Part shown: one piece after another, positions 34,370-42,755 of the stretch
Numbering within the stretch: the first letter of the stretch is position 1
How the letters are laid out: every line of letters starts with the position of its first letter
NCBI RefSeq assembly: GCF_015356825.1
Contig: NZ_JAACYW010000048.1
Span: 1 to 54,533 of the forward strand
From: Catenulispora rubra
GTDB lineage: Bacteria > Actinomycetota > Actinomycetes > Streptomycetales > Catenulisporaceae
Direction: 5' to 3'
Length of the DNA stretch: 54,533 nt
Position numbers and translations under genes: made by a program
Notes under the pieces: generated by a model
Database searches by the model: none
Told to the model about the DNA's origin: nothing
Seen by the model: the letters and a program-made list of their open reading frames with translations, nothing else

Positions 34370-36103
34370 ATGACTCACGCCCCGGCCGCGCTGTTCAACC
34401 CGCGCACGCTCGACTTCTCGCACTTCGACGAGGAGACCCAGCGCCTGCTCACCGCCGTCGTCGACTGGTTCGAGGGGCGCGGCAAGCGGCGCCTGCTCGC
34501 CGAGGACCTGGACCGGGTCTGGTACGCCGACTTCCTGGAGTTCGCGGCGAAGGAGAAGCTCTTCGCGACCTTCCAGACGCCCGCCGCCGACGCCTTCGGG
34601 CCGGCCGCGCCGGCGCAGCGCTGGGACACGGCGCGCAATGCCGCGCTGAGCGAGATCCTCGGCTTCTACGGCCTGCCCTACTGGTACACCTGGCAGGTCA
34701 CCGTCCTCGGCCTCGGCCCGGTCTGGATGTCCGAGAACGCCGCCGCGCGCGAGCGGGCCGCGCGGCTGCTCGACGAGGGCCACGTCTTCGCCTTCGGCCT
34801 GTCGGAGAAGGAGCACGGCGCCGACGTCTACTCCACCGACATGATCTTGGAACCGGACGGCGACGGCGGCTACACCGCCACCGGCGGCAAGTACTACATC
34901 GGCAACGGCAACGTCGCCGGCCTGGTCTCGGTCTTCGGCCGCCGCTCCGACGTCGAGGGCCCGGACGGCTACGTCTTCTTCGCCGTGGACAGCCGCCACG
35001 AGAAGTTCGAGCTGGTCCAGAACGTCGTCGACTCCCAGATGTTCGTCAGCGAGTTCAAGCTCCACGCCTACCCGGTCACCGACGCCGACCTCCTGCACAC
35101 CGGCGCCGACGCCTTCAGCGCCGCGCTGAACACCGTCAACGTCGGCAAGTTCAACCTGTGCACGGCCTCCGTGGGCATCGCAGAGCACTCCTTCTACGAG
35201 GCCATCACGCACGCCCACAACCGCATCCTCTACGGCCACCCGGTCACCGACTTCGGCCACGTCCGCGCCTCCTTCGTCGACGCCTACGCGCGCCTGATCG
35301 CGATGAAGCTCTTCAGCGCCCGCGCCGTCGACTACTTCCGCACCGCGAACCCCGACGACCGCCGCTACCTGTTGTTCAACCCGATCACCAAGATGAAGGT
35401 GACCTCCGAGGGCGAGCGCGTCATCGACCTGCTCTGGGACGTGATCGCGGCCCGCGGCTTCGAGAAGGACACCTACTTCAACGGCGCCACCCACTACATC
35501 AGGGCCCTGCCGAAGCTGGAGGGCACGGTGCACGTGAACCTCGCGCTGGTGCTGAAGTTCATGCCGAACTACCTGTTCTCGCCGCAGGAGTACCCCGAGG
35601 TCCCGACCCGCACCGACGCCGCCGACGACACCTTCCTGTTCCACCAGGGCCCGGCGCGCGGCCTGGGCAAGGTGCGCTTCCACGACTGGCGCGCGGCCTA
35701 CCGCCAGGCCGCCGGCGTGCCGAACGTCGCGCGCTTCACCGAGCAGGCAGAGGCGCTGACCCAGTTCCTCGCCACCTGCCCGCCCGACGAGGCGCAGCAG
35801 CAGGACCTGGACTTCCTGCTGAACGTCGGCCACCTGTTCACGCTCGTCGTCTACGGCCAGCTGGTGCTGGAGCAGGCGCGCCTGACCGGGCTGGAGGACG
35901 AGGTCGTGGACCAGATCTTCGACTTCCTGGTCCGCGACTTCTCCGACTACGCGGTCGCCCTGCACGGCAAGCCGTCCTCGACCCCGGAGCAGCAGTCCTG
36001 GGCCCTGGCCGCGGTGCGCAAGCCGGTGGTGGACGCCGAGCGGTTCAGCAGGATCTGGGAGCGGGTCGCGGATTTATCGGGTGCTTATGAAATGCGCCCC
36101 TAG
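34370..36103 (+). CDS. Acyl-CoA dehydrogenase family protein
   Basis: A 577-residue flavoprotein of the acyl-CoA dehydrogenase superfamily, longer than the usual 380-400. The FAD/substrate loop reads FAFGLSEKEHGADVYSTDM (about 144-162), followed by TATGGKYYIGNGNVAGLVSVFGR. A helical domain follows from about 250 (AEHSFYEAITHAHNRILYG). The extra C-terminal domain (about 410-577) is typical of very-long-chain or FadE-type enzymes. It stands without obvious fatty-acid gene neighbours. The natural acyl-CoA is unknown, and no KstR-like box is visible in the 124 bp before the start. Confidence 0.85.
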   Translation: MTHAPAALFNPRTLDFSHFDEETQRLLTAVVDWFEGRGKRRLLAEDLDRVWYADFLEFAAKEKLFATFQTPAADAFGPAAPAQRWDTARNAALSEILGFYGLPYWYTWQVTVLGLGPVWMSENAAARERAARLLDEGHVFAFGLSEKEHGADVYSTDMILEPDGDGGYTATGGKYYIGNGNVAGLVSVFGRRSDVEGPDGYVFFAVDSRHEKFELVQNVVDSQMFVSEFKLHAYPVTDADLLHTGADAFSAALNTVNVGKFNLCTASVGIAEHSFYEAITHAHNRILYGHPVTDFGHVRASFVDAYARLIAMKLFSARAVDYFRTANPDDRRYLLFNPITKMKVTSEGERVIDLLWDVIAARGFEKDTYFNGATHYIRALPKLEGTVHVNLALVLKFMPNYLFSPQEYPEVPTRTDAADDTFLFHQGPARGLGKVRFHDWRAAYRQAAGVPNVARFTEQAEALTQFLATCPPDEAQQQDLDFLLNVGHLFTLVVYGQLVLEQARLTGLEDEVVDQIFDFLVRDFSDYAVALHGKPSSTPEQQSWALAAVRKPVVDAERFSRIWERVADLSGAYEMRP

Positions 36104-36132
36104 AATTCACCGCAGACCTCTACCATCCATCC

Positions 36133-37878
36133 ATGGGGGACTTGTTCATCGTCGTCGGTGGTAATGCCCTGGCATACCGGCTCACCGTCGAGTTGACCCA
36201 CCAGTACGCCGTCCGGACGGCCGCCATCGTGCCGTCCCAGGAGACCGCGTACACCATCCAGATCAGCAAGGAACTCGGCCCGGAGAACACGATCGCCGAC
36301 GCCTACGTCTCCGAGGAAGCCCTGCGCGAGGCGGGGATCGACCAGGCGCAGGCGATCGCGTTCGTCGACGGCGACGACCGGACCAACATCCACGCCGCGA
36401 TGCGCGCCGCGGCCCTGCGCCCGGGTATCAGGGTCGTGATCCGCATGTTCAACCAGCGGCTCGGCGTGCACATCGCGCAGCTGGTGGACAACTGCACGGT
36501 CCTGTCGGCCTCGGCGACCGCCGCCCCGGCGTTCGTCAACGCCGCCCTGCAGCGCCCGCACTCGGTCCGCGCCGGCGGCCGGGCGCTGCGGATCGCCATC
36601 GGCCAGGACATCGACATGCGGCAGACGCCGTTCCTGATCGCCGACGCCATCGACCGGGACCGGCAGTCGGACATAGAGGTGCTGCCGACGGCGGCGGCGC
36701 GCAGCCGCACGCGGGAGTGGATGCTGTTGCAGGAGCGCTCGCCGCGGCACGCCGCGCTGCAGTTCCTGGACGCCTCCGACACGATCGTGCAAGGGAACGT
36801 GTACAAGGCCCCGCTCGCGGCACGTCTGCTGTGGCGCGCCTCGGACACGCTGAAGTTCTTCACCAGCGCCAAACTGCGCACGATCCTGATGGCGTCGGTG
36901 GCCACGCTGGCGGTGTCGTTCCTCGGGATCTGGTCGCTGGCCAGGCCGTTCGGCTGGGCTCTGTACGAGTCCCTGCTCGACGTCGCGGGGTCCGCGGTCC
37001 CGGACACGTACGGCCAGCCGAGCTCGGTCGGCGGGAACGTGCAGCGGCTGTTCCAGGTCGCGATCACGCTGTCCGGCATCGTGCTGATGCCGGTGGTCAC
37101 GGCGGTGTTCGTGGAGAGCACGGCCACGCGCCGCAGCGTCCGCACCCGGCAGCCGAGCACCGGCCTGCGCGGGCACGTCGTGGTGGTCGGCCTCGGCAAC
37201 GCCGGCACCCGGGTCACGGCCCTGTTCCGGGAGCTCGGGGTGCCGGTGGTGGGCATCGAGCGCGACGCCGAGGCGCGCGGGATCGCGGCGGCGCGCGGCC
37301 TGGACGTCCCGGCCGTGGTCGGCGACCGGCCGATCGACGACGCCCTGCGCCGGGCCCAGATCGCCCGGGCCCGCGCGGTCGTGGCGGTGACCGGCGACGA
37401 CGTCACCAACCTGGAGGCCGCGCTGGAGGCCCGGGCCATCAACCCCGAGGTCCGGGTCGTGGTCCGGCTCTTCGACGACGACTTCGCCTCGCACGTCTAC
37501 AAGGAGTTCGGCAACACCGCCTCCCGCTCGGTGTCCTACCTCGCCGCCCCGGCCTTCGCCGCCGCGATGATGGGACGCGAGGTCCTGGGCACGCTGTCGG
37601 TGTACCGCAAAGTCCTGCTGATCGCGGAGGTCGCGGTCGAGGAGGGCTCGGAGCTGGCCGGGCAGGAGCAGCGCGATCTCGACAAGCCCGGCCTGACACG
37701 GGTCCTGGCCGTCCGGCGCGCCGGCAGCACGGCCTTCGACTGGTCGGGGGCCGACCGCGGCCGGCTCCTGCAGGCCGGCGACCAGCTGATCGTGGCCGCG
37801 ACGCGCGCCGGCTTCGGAGGGCTGGCCGGGCGCATCGGCGAGGGAAATACTGAAGCGGACCCGGTATCGGGAGAGTGA
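36133..37878 (+). CDS. Membrane protein with two TrkA-N/RCK-type NAD-binding domains
   Basis: A 581-residue protein with an N-terminal Rossmann domain (LFIVVGGNALAYRL at 4-17), a central membrane part, and a second Rossmann domain beginning HVVVVGLGNAGTRVTALF at about 354, followed by a TrkA-C-like end (QEQRDLDKPGL ... AGDQLIVAAT). The membrane part has two helices (about 253-273 and 308-328) around a loop, the layout of a two-helix potassium channel. The expected filter TVGYG is replaced by PDTYGQ. It may be an ion channel with a changed filter or a regulator that has lost conductance. It is encoded 29 bp after the acyl-CoA dehydrogenase gene. Confidence 0.8.
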   Translation: MGDLFIVVGGNALAYRLTVELTHQYAVRTAAIVPSQETAYTIQISKELGPENTIADAYVSEEALREAGIDQAQAIAFVDGDDRTNIHAAMRAAALRPGIRVVIRMFNQRLGVHIAQLVDNCTVLSASATAAPAFVNAALQRPHSVRAGGRALRIAIGQDIDMRQTPFLIADAIDRDRQSDIEVLPTAAARSRTREWMLLQERSPRHAALQFLDASDTIVQGNVYKAPLAARLLWRASDTLKFFTSAKLRTILMASVATLAVSFLGIWSLARPFGWALYESLLDVAGSAVPDTYGQPSSVGGNVQRLFQVAITLSGIVLMPVVTAVFVESTATRRSVRTRQPSTGLRGHVVVVGLGNAGTRVTALFRELGVPVVGIERDAEARGIAAARGLDVPAVVGDRPIDDALRRAQIARARAVVAVTGDDVTNLEAALEARAINPEVRVVVRLFDDDFASHVYKEFGNTASRSVSYLAAPAFAAAMMGREVLGTLSVYRKVLLIAEVAVEEGSELAGQEQRDLDKPGLTRVLAVRRAGSTAFDWSGADRGRLLQAGDQLIVAATRAGFGGLAGRIGEGNTEADPVSGE

Positions 37879-37905
37879 TGCGGACGAAGGGGGGATGTGC
37901 CACCG

Positions 37906-38466
37906 ATGAGTGACACTCCGCAAGGCGGATGGGATTCCGGTCCTGAGGGCTACGGCACTGAGGGCTACGGAACGAAGAGCTACGACACCGAGGGATTCGG
38001 CCCAGGGTTCGGCTCCGGGGGATTCGCCGCGCCCGACGGCGGCGGCTTCGCCTCTCCGGCGAGCGACGCGCCGCCGACGCAGGCCGCGATCCCGGTGCAG
38101 CCGCCGTACCCGCCGCAGCCTTCGTATCCGCAGGGCTCGTATCCCCAGCCCAACTATCCCCAGGGCTACCCGCCGCAGCTGTATCCCGGCGGGTACTACG
38201 GTCCGCCGATGCTGCGGCAGCAGACCAGCGGTATGGCGGTCACCGGCATGGTGATGGGGATTCTCAGCCTGGTGCTGTTCTGGGCTTCGCTGCTGGGGCC
38301 GCTGCTCGCGCTCATGGGGATCATCTTCAGTTCGGTCGGACTGTCGCAGAGTTCGAAGCCGGGCTGGACCGGCAAGGGGATGGCGATCGCCGGGCTGGTG
38401 TGTTCGCTGATCAGCATGGCCTTCTGGGTGTTGTTGGCGATCGCCATCGCATCGATCTTGGCTTAG
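37906..38466 (+). CDS. Small membrane protein, DUF4190-type
   Basis: A 186-residue protein. The N-terminal half is disordered, rich in Gly/Tyr/Pro (repeats such as GYGTEGYGT, then PYPPQPSYPQGSYPQPNYP). The C-terminal half has two close hydrophobic segments, VTGMVMGILSLVLFWASLLG and MAIAGLVCSLISMAFWVLLA, the DUF4190 pattern. The function of such proteins is unknown; the Tyr/Pro-rich tails are often phosphorylated or bind cell-division partners in actinomycetes, which is a general inference. The ATG at 37906 was chosen, with a GTG at 37897 as an alternative. Confidence 0.75.
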   Translation: MSDTPQGGWDSGPEGYGTEGYGTKSYDTEGFGPGFGSGGFAAPDGGGFASPASDAPPTQAAIPVQPPYPPQPSYPQGSYPQPNYPQGYPPQLYPGGYYGPPMLRQQTSGMAVTGMVMGILSLVLFWASLLGPLLALMGIIFSSVGLSQSSKPGWTGKGMAIAGLVCSLISMAFWVLLAIAIASILA

Positions 38467-38486
38467 GCCATCGTTGACGCCCTCGT

Positions 38487-38879
38487 TCAGCAGTCCCGAA
38501 GCTCGGGCGACTGGTTGAGGATCTGGGCGCGTTCCGACGTGAAGCGCCGGTAGGTCTCCGAGCCGACCGCCTCGGGCCGGAACACCGCGACCCGGTGGCA
38601 GTTCTGGAAGGCGAGCTTCACCGCGAAGCGCCGCTCCAGGCTGCCGCGGATGGCGTCGGAGGCCAGGGCGCGCAGGAGTTCGGCGCGCTCGGCGCCGGTC
38701 GGGGCGATCTGGTTGTCGGCGAACTGCCTGGCCGGGTCGGCGTGCAGGTCGGCGGCGAGCTTCTCGACCACGGTGTGCGCGTACGGGAGCGAGGCGGCGA
38801 CGGTGTCGGCGAACTCCGCCTCGTTCACCTCGCCGACTTCGGCCTGCTTGAGCAGGTGCGGTGCGACGTCCAGGGACAT
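38487..38879 (-). CDS. SCO5389-family protein
   Basis: A 130-residue soluble protein beginning MSLDVAPHLLKQAEVGEVNE and ending SERAQILNQSPELRDC, with the core ALASDAIRGSLERRFAVKLAFQ-type helix and NCHRVAVF. It corresponds to the small actinobacterial family named after SCO5389 of Streptomyces coelicolor, based on recollection. The two conserved cysteines (NCHRV and the final Cys) are a visible feature. No function is known. It converges with the DUF4190-type gene, and its promoter region contains an AT-rich TGAAAACGACATTCA element. Confidence 0.8.
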   Translation of the reverse strand: MSLDVAPHLLKQAEVGEVNEAEFADTVAASLPYAHTVVEKLAADLHADPARQFADNQIAPTGAERAELLRALASDAIRGSLERRFAVKLAFQNCHRVAVFRPEAVGSETYRRFTSERAQILNQSPELRDC

Positions 38880-38960
38880 GCTGGGGCTTCCTCTCGATAA
38901 TGAATGTCGTTTTCATCAGGAGGGTAGACCCGGCCTCGGGGCGGACGGCTCAAGATCCGG

Positions 38961-39773
38961 TCAGACCGGCGTGTCGCGGGACGTGAACAGCACCGCGAGC
39001 TGCGTGCGGCTGCCGCAGGAGGTGGCGGCCAGGACCCGCGTCAGGTGCTTCTTGACCGTGTCCACGCCGATGAACAGGCGCGCGGCGATCTGCCGGTTGG
39101 TCAGGCCCTGCGCGGCGAGGTCGGCGACGTCCCATTCGCGCGGCGTCAGGTCCCAGTCGGCCCGGGTGGCCAGGCGGGAGCGGTGCCGGGCCAGCTGCTC
39201 GGCGGCCGGCGGCGTCAGGTGCCGGCGCAGCACCCGCAGCACGGCCAGGTCGCGGTCCGGGACCCGCCGCACACCGTCCGGCACGGCCAGGCCGACCCAC
39301 AGCACCCCGGACGGCGCGGCGTCGATGAGCATCGCGGCCTTGTCGGCGATGCCGCGCGGGAGCAGGAACTGGTCGCGGAAGCGAGCGCCCTCCGAACCCT
39401 CCTCGACGTCGGTCAGCCGCGCCACTCCGACCCCGGCCAGCCGCCGTAGGAAACCCTGGTCGCGGAACGGGTCCACGCGCTCCCAGCCGCCGGCGGCATA
39501 GGTGTCCAGGAACTCGGCCGAGTATCCGGCCAGCACGCCGCAACCGTTCTCGACCGCGTCGGCCGCTGTGTCACCGTGCAGCACGGTCACGCCGTTGTAG
39601 CCGAACCACGTCCGCAACGCCGTGACCAGCAGCTCCCGGAACTCCGCGAGGTCCCCGGCGTGGTCCACGGCCTCCACCACCCCGACCACGCGCCGGTAGT
39701 CCTCCGGGCTCAGCGGCTCGTCGGCGGGCAGCGGTCGGGGGCGCGGGGCGGGTCCGGGCAGTGCGACGGTCAC
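38961..39773 (-). CDS. LuxR-family transcriptional regulator
   Basis: A protein of about 270 residues. The C-terminal LuxR/FixJ helix-turn-helix reads WDLTPREWDVADLAAQGLTN, followed by RQIAARLFIGVDTVKKHLTRV (about 205-250). The N-terminal 190 residues look like a GAF- or autoinducer-type sensor domain (LRTWFGYNGVTVLHGDTA). The start is uncertain: GTG at 39773 or 39788, neither with a good ribosome site; sequence further upstream overlaps the divergent SDR gene. The regulator and SDR genes are separated by about 60 bp, so it probably controls the SDR gene. Confidence 0.8.
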   Translation of the reverse strand: MTVALPGPAPRPRPLPADEPLSPEDYRRVVGVVEAVDHAGDLAEFRELLVTALRTWFGYNGVTVLHGDTAADAVENGCGVLAGYSAEFLDTYAAGGWERVDPFRDQGFLRRLAGVGVARLTDVEEGSEGARFRDQFLLPRGIADKAAMLIDAAPSGVLWVGLAVPDGVRRVPDRDLAVLRVLRRHLTPPAAEQLARHRSRLATRADWDLTPREWDVADLAAQGLTNRQIAARLFIGVDTVKKHLTRVLAATSCGSRTQLAVLFTSRDTPV

Positions 39774-39834
39774 CCTTCGATGTTCCACCTTCGGGCCATA
39801 CCGGGGCCACCCGGCCCCGCCTGAACATGGAGGC

Positions 39835-40671
39835 ATGACAGATGGAACCCCCACCCCGCGCCGTTGGTTCGTCACCGGCGCGAACAGCGGCTTCGGCCTG
39901 GCCATCGTGCACGCCGCCCTGGCGGCCGGCGACGAGGTGGTCGCGGCGGTCCGGCGCCCGGACACCATGCGCGAGCTGGCGGCGGCCTCCGGCGGCCGGG
40001 TGTCAGTGGTCGAACTCGACCTGCGCGACCGCGACCGGCTCCGCTCGGCCGTCGAGGCCGCCGGACGCGTCGACGTCCTGGTGAACAACGCCGGCTTCGG
40101 CCTCGTCGGCGCGATCGAGGAGACCGGCGAGGCCGAGCTCCGCGACGCGATGGAAGTGATGTTCTTCGGGCCGCTGGAGCTGACGCGCCTGGTGCTGCCG
40201 CAGATGCGCGCCCGCCGCTCCGGCACGGTCGTGCAGCTGAGCAGCATGGGCGGGATGCTGGCGTTCCCGGGCGTCGGCGCGTACTGCGCGGCCAAGGGCG
40301 CGCTGGAGCTGGCGAGCGAGGCGCTGGCCGGCGAGGTGGCGCCGCTGGGTATCAAGGTGCTGATCGTGGAGCCAGGTGCGTTCCGCACGGGCTTCGCCGG
40401 CCCGGCGGCGCTGCAGGCGGTCGAGGCGCGGATCGCGGACTACGACGGCACGGCCGGCGCCACGCGCGACGGGCTGCCGACGTCGCACGGCGCGCAGGAG
40501 GGCGACCCGGCGAAGGCCGCGGCGGCGGTGCTGGAGGTGCTGGGGTGGAAGGAGCCGCCGCTGCGCCTGGCGCTGGGAAACGACGCGGTGGACGAGATCC
40601 GGGCGAAGCTGTCGCGGGTCGGCGCCGATCTGGACGCGACGGAGGAGCTTGGGCGGGCCATGACGGTGTGA
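39835..40671 (+). CDS. Short-chain dehydrogenase/reductase (SDR)
   Basis: A 278-residue classical SDR oxidoreductase. The cofactor loop is TGANSGFGLAI (residues 14-24), the structural NNAG motif is VLVNNAGFGLVGAI, and the catalytic tetrad includes Ser in LSSMGGMLAF and YCAAK. Arg residues after the first strand (AVRRPD) favour NADPH. The ATG at 39835 has GGAGG four bases upstream. It diverges from the LuxR regulator and its substrate is unknown. These 'TGANSGFG' SDRs are often annotated as 'oxidoreductase' in gene deserts. Confidence 0.9.
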   Translation: MTDGTPTPRRWFVTGANSGFGLAIVHAALAAGDEVVAAVRRPDTMRELAAASGGRVSVVELDLRDRDRLRSAVEAAGRVDVLVNNAGFGLVGAIEETGEAELRDAMEVMFFGPLELTRLVLPQMRARRSGTVVQLSSMGGMLAFPGVGAYCAAKGALELASEALAGEVAPLGIKVLIVEPGAFRTGFAGPAALQAVEARIADYDGTAGATRDGLPTSHGAQEGDPAKAAAAVLEVLGWKEPPLRLALGNDAVDEIRAKLSRVGADLDATEELGRAMTV

Positions 40672-40685
40672 GACAGAAATCTGTT

Positions 40686-41633
40686 TCAGCTGAGATCTGA
40701 CTCGGTCGCGAAGCGCTCGGCTGTCCCGTGAACAGTGCATGCGAAGGCGCCGGACAGCAGTCCGCGCCGCATGCACTCCTCGGTCGTCGCGCCGCGCAGC
40801 ACCCCCGACATGAATCCGGACACGAAGGCGTCGCCGGCGCCGTTGCTGTCGACGACTGGTCCCGCCGGTGTGACGGCAGGGAAGTGCTGGGTGCTTTCCC
40901 CGCGCACGGCCAAGTAGGCACCGCGAGCGCCATCTGTGGCGACGACGGTCCTGGCCCGACCGCGTGCCAGCACCTCAGTCAGGACCGCGTCGCGGCAGTC
41001 CCCGAGGTTCGCGGCGCTCAGGAAGACGTGGTCGGCGGCGTGGGCGAAGTCCTTGTGGTGGTCGTTGATGCCGTCCCAGTCGTGGAGGTCGGTCGAGATG
41101 CTGGCTCCGTGCCGGAGCGCGACCGGCAGGACGTGCCGCGCGTAGTCCGCTATGACCACGTGCACGTGCCGCGAGCGTGCGAGCCAGCCCTCATAGAAGC
41201 CCTCCGGCATCCGCTGCCCCGGCACGCCGCGCGGGTCGTAGAACGACATGCGGCGTCCGTCGGCCGAGACCAGGTTCACCGCGCGCACGGTTCCCGCCGA
41301 CGACGGCAGCCAGGAGAAGTCCAGCCTCTCGTCGGCGAACCGGCGGCGGACCAGGTCGCCGAAGGTGTCCTCGCCGAGGAAGTCGACGAACTTCACGCGC
41401 AGCCCGAGCGACCGCACGCCGAGGGCCACGGCCGTCCCGGTGTGCGCCACGTAGGACTCGATCGGCGGCACCAGCACCGAATCCGCATACGGCGCCGGCA
41501 GCTCCGGCACGCGGACGATGGTGTCGATGCCCGCGCCGCCGACGACCAGCACATCGAACTGGCTCGCTGACTCAGCATCCTGCGCCACTGCCCCGACCTC
41601 CGCTATCGCCGAAACGAAATCGCCGCGCCTCAT
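40686..41633 (-). CDS. PfkB-family carbohydrate kinase
   Basis: A 315-residue ribokinase-like sugar kinase. The N-terminal glycine pair lies in FDVLVVGGAGIDTIVRVPEL, and the C-terminal signature with the catalytic Asp reads VVDSNGAGDAFVSGFM. It phosphorylates a sugar or nucleoside with ATP in the cytoplasm. It is the last gene of the alpha-glucoside operon, 43 bp after the LacI regulator. Start at ATG 41633; a GTG start about 16 codons later is possible. The substrate could be a hexose released by the glucosidase, though PfkB kinases for glucose are uncommon. Confidence 0.86.
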   Translation of the reverse strand: MRRGDFVSAIAEVGAVAQDAESASQFDVLVVGGAGIDTIVRVPELPAPYADSVLVPPIESYVAHTGTAVALGVRSLGLRVKFVDFLGEDTFGDLVRRRFADERLDFSWLPSSAGTVRAVNLVSADGRRMSFYDPRGVPGQRMPEGFYEGWLARSRHVHVVIADYARHVLPVALRHGASISTDLHDWDGINDHHKDFAHAADHVFLSAANLGDCRDAVLTEVLARGRARTVVATDGARGAYLAVRGESTQHFPAVTPAGPVVDSNGAGDAFVSGFMSGVLRGATTEECMRRGLLSGAFACTVHGTAERFATESDLS

Positions 41634-41676
41634 GAACCCGCGCGGTGGCCCTGGAATCCAGCCACCGCAACCGCCG

Positions 41677-42729
41677 CTACCGCCGCACCCGCGGCCCCGA
41701 CCCCGTAGACCCCCGCACCACCAGCTCCGGCGCGAACACGAACTCCGTGTGCGGCGCGTGCCCCCCGCCGACCTCCTCCAGCAGCGCGCGCACCGCCGCC
41801 GCCCCCATCGCGGCAACCGGCTGGCGCACCGTCGTCAGCGGCGGGTCGGTGTACGGGATCAGCGGCGAGTCGTCGTAACCGACCACCGAGATGTCGCCCG
41901 GCACCGCCATCCCCCGCGCCCGCACCTCGGCGATCGCGCCGAGCGCCATCATGTCCGAGGCGCACACGATGCCGGTGCAGCCCTTGTCCAGCAGCTTCGC
42001 CGCCGCCGCGCGGCCGCCTTCGAACCCGTACAGCGAGTACTCCACGAAGTCGGCCGGGTTCTCGACGCCCAGCGTGTCGCGCAACGCGGCCGTAAAGCCC
42101 TCTATCTTCCGGATCACCGGCACGTAGCGCTTCGGCCCGACCGCCAGCCCGATCCGCTCGTGCCCCAGGTCCGCGAGGTGGTTCACCGACAGGCGGGCCG
42201 CCAGGGCGTCGTCAGGGCTGATGAAGGGCGCTGCGATGCCCTCGGCGAAGCCGTTGATCAGGACGAAGGGCACGCCCCGGTCCGACAGCCGGTGGTACCG
42301 GTCGCGCGAGGCGGTGGTGTCGGCGTGCAGCCCGGAGGCGAACACGATGCCCGCGACCCCGTGCTCGATCAGCAGCTCGACGAGGTCGTCCTCGGTCGCG
42401 CCGCCCGGCGACACCGTCGCCAGCACCGGCGTGTAGCCGTGGTGCGTCAGCGCGCGCTCCACCGCCTGCGCCATCGCCGGGAAGATGGGGTTGTCCAGCT
42501 CCGGGATGATCAGCCCGATCAGCGCGGCGGTCCGCTGCCGCAGCCGCGTAGGGCGCTCGTAGCCCATGACGTCCAGCGCCGCCAGCACCGCCTGCCGCGT
42601 GGCGGCGGCCACCCCCGGCTTGCCGTTCAGCACCCGGCTCACCGTCGCCTCGCTCACCTTCGCCTGCGCGGCGATGTCCGCGAGTCGTGCGGTCGATGGC
42701 AGTGAAGCGTTGTCCGTCATGGCGCCCAT
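41677..42729 (-). CDS. LacI family transcriptional regulator of the alpha-glucoside operon
   Basis: A 350-residue LacI/GalR repressor. The DNA-binding head is RLADIAAQAKVSEATVSRVL, followed by the hinge NGKPGVAAATRQAVLAALDVMGY. The effector domain has LIGLIIPELDNPIFPAMAQA and ends TDPPLTTVRQPVAAMG. The start is ATG 42729 with GGGAG seven bases upstream; an ATG three codons later is possible. It is encoded between the alpha-glucosidase and kinase genes, like MalR/AglR-type regulators. The likely targets are the three TTGCWGCAA palindromes near the binding-protein gene. Confidence 0.9.
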   Translation of the reverse strand: MGAMTDNASLPSTARLADIAAQAKVSEATVSRVLNGKPGVAAATRQAVLAALDVMGYERPTRLRQRTAALIGLIIPELDNPIFPAMAQAVERALTHHGYTPVLATVSPGGATEDDLVELLIEHGVAGIVFASGLHADTTASRDRYHRLSDRGVPFVLINGFAEGIAAPFISPDDALAARLSVNHLADLGHERIGLAVGPKRYVPVIRKIEGFTAALRDTLGVENPADFVEYSLYGFEGGRAAAAKLLDKGCTGIVCASDMMALGAIAEVRARGMAVPGDISVVGYDDSPLIPYTDPPLTTVRQPVAAMGAAAVRALLEEVGGGHAPHTEFVFAPELVVRGSTGSGPRVRR

Positions 42730-42755
42730 TCTTTCGCTCCCGGTCCTGGAAATGG

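Noticed and set aside
38890..38920. TGAAAACGACATTCA element upstream of the SCO5389-like gene, resembling a Zur/Fur box
   Set aside because: Only the outer four bases on each side are palindromic; too weak to call a metal-regulator site.
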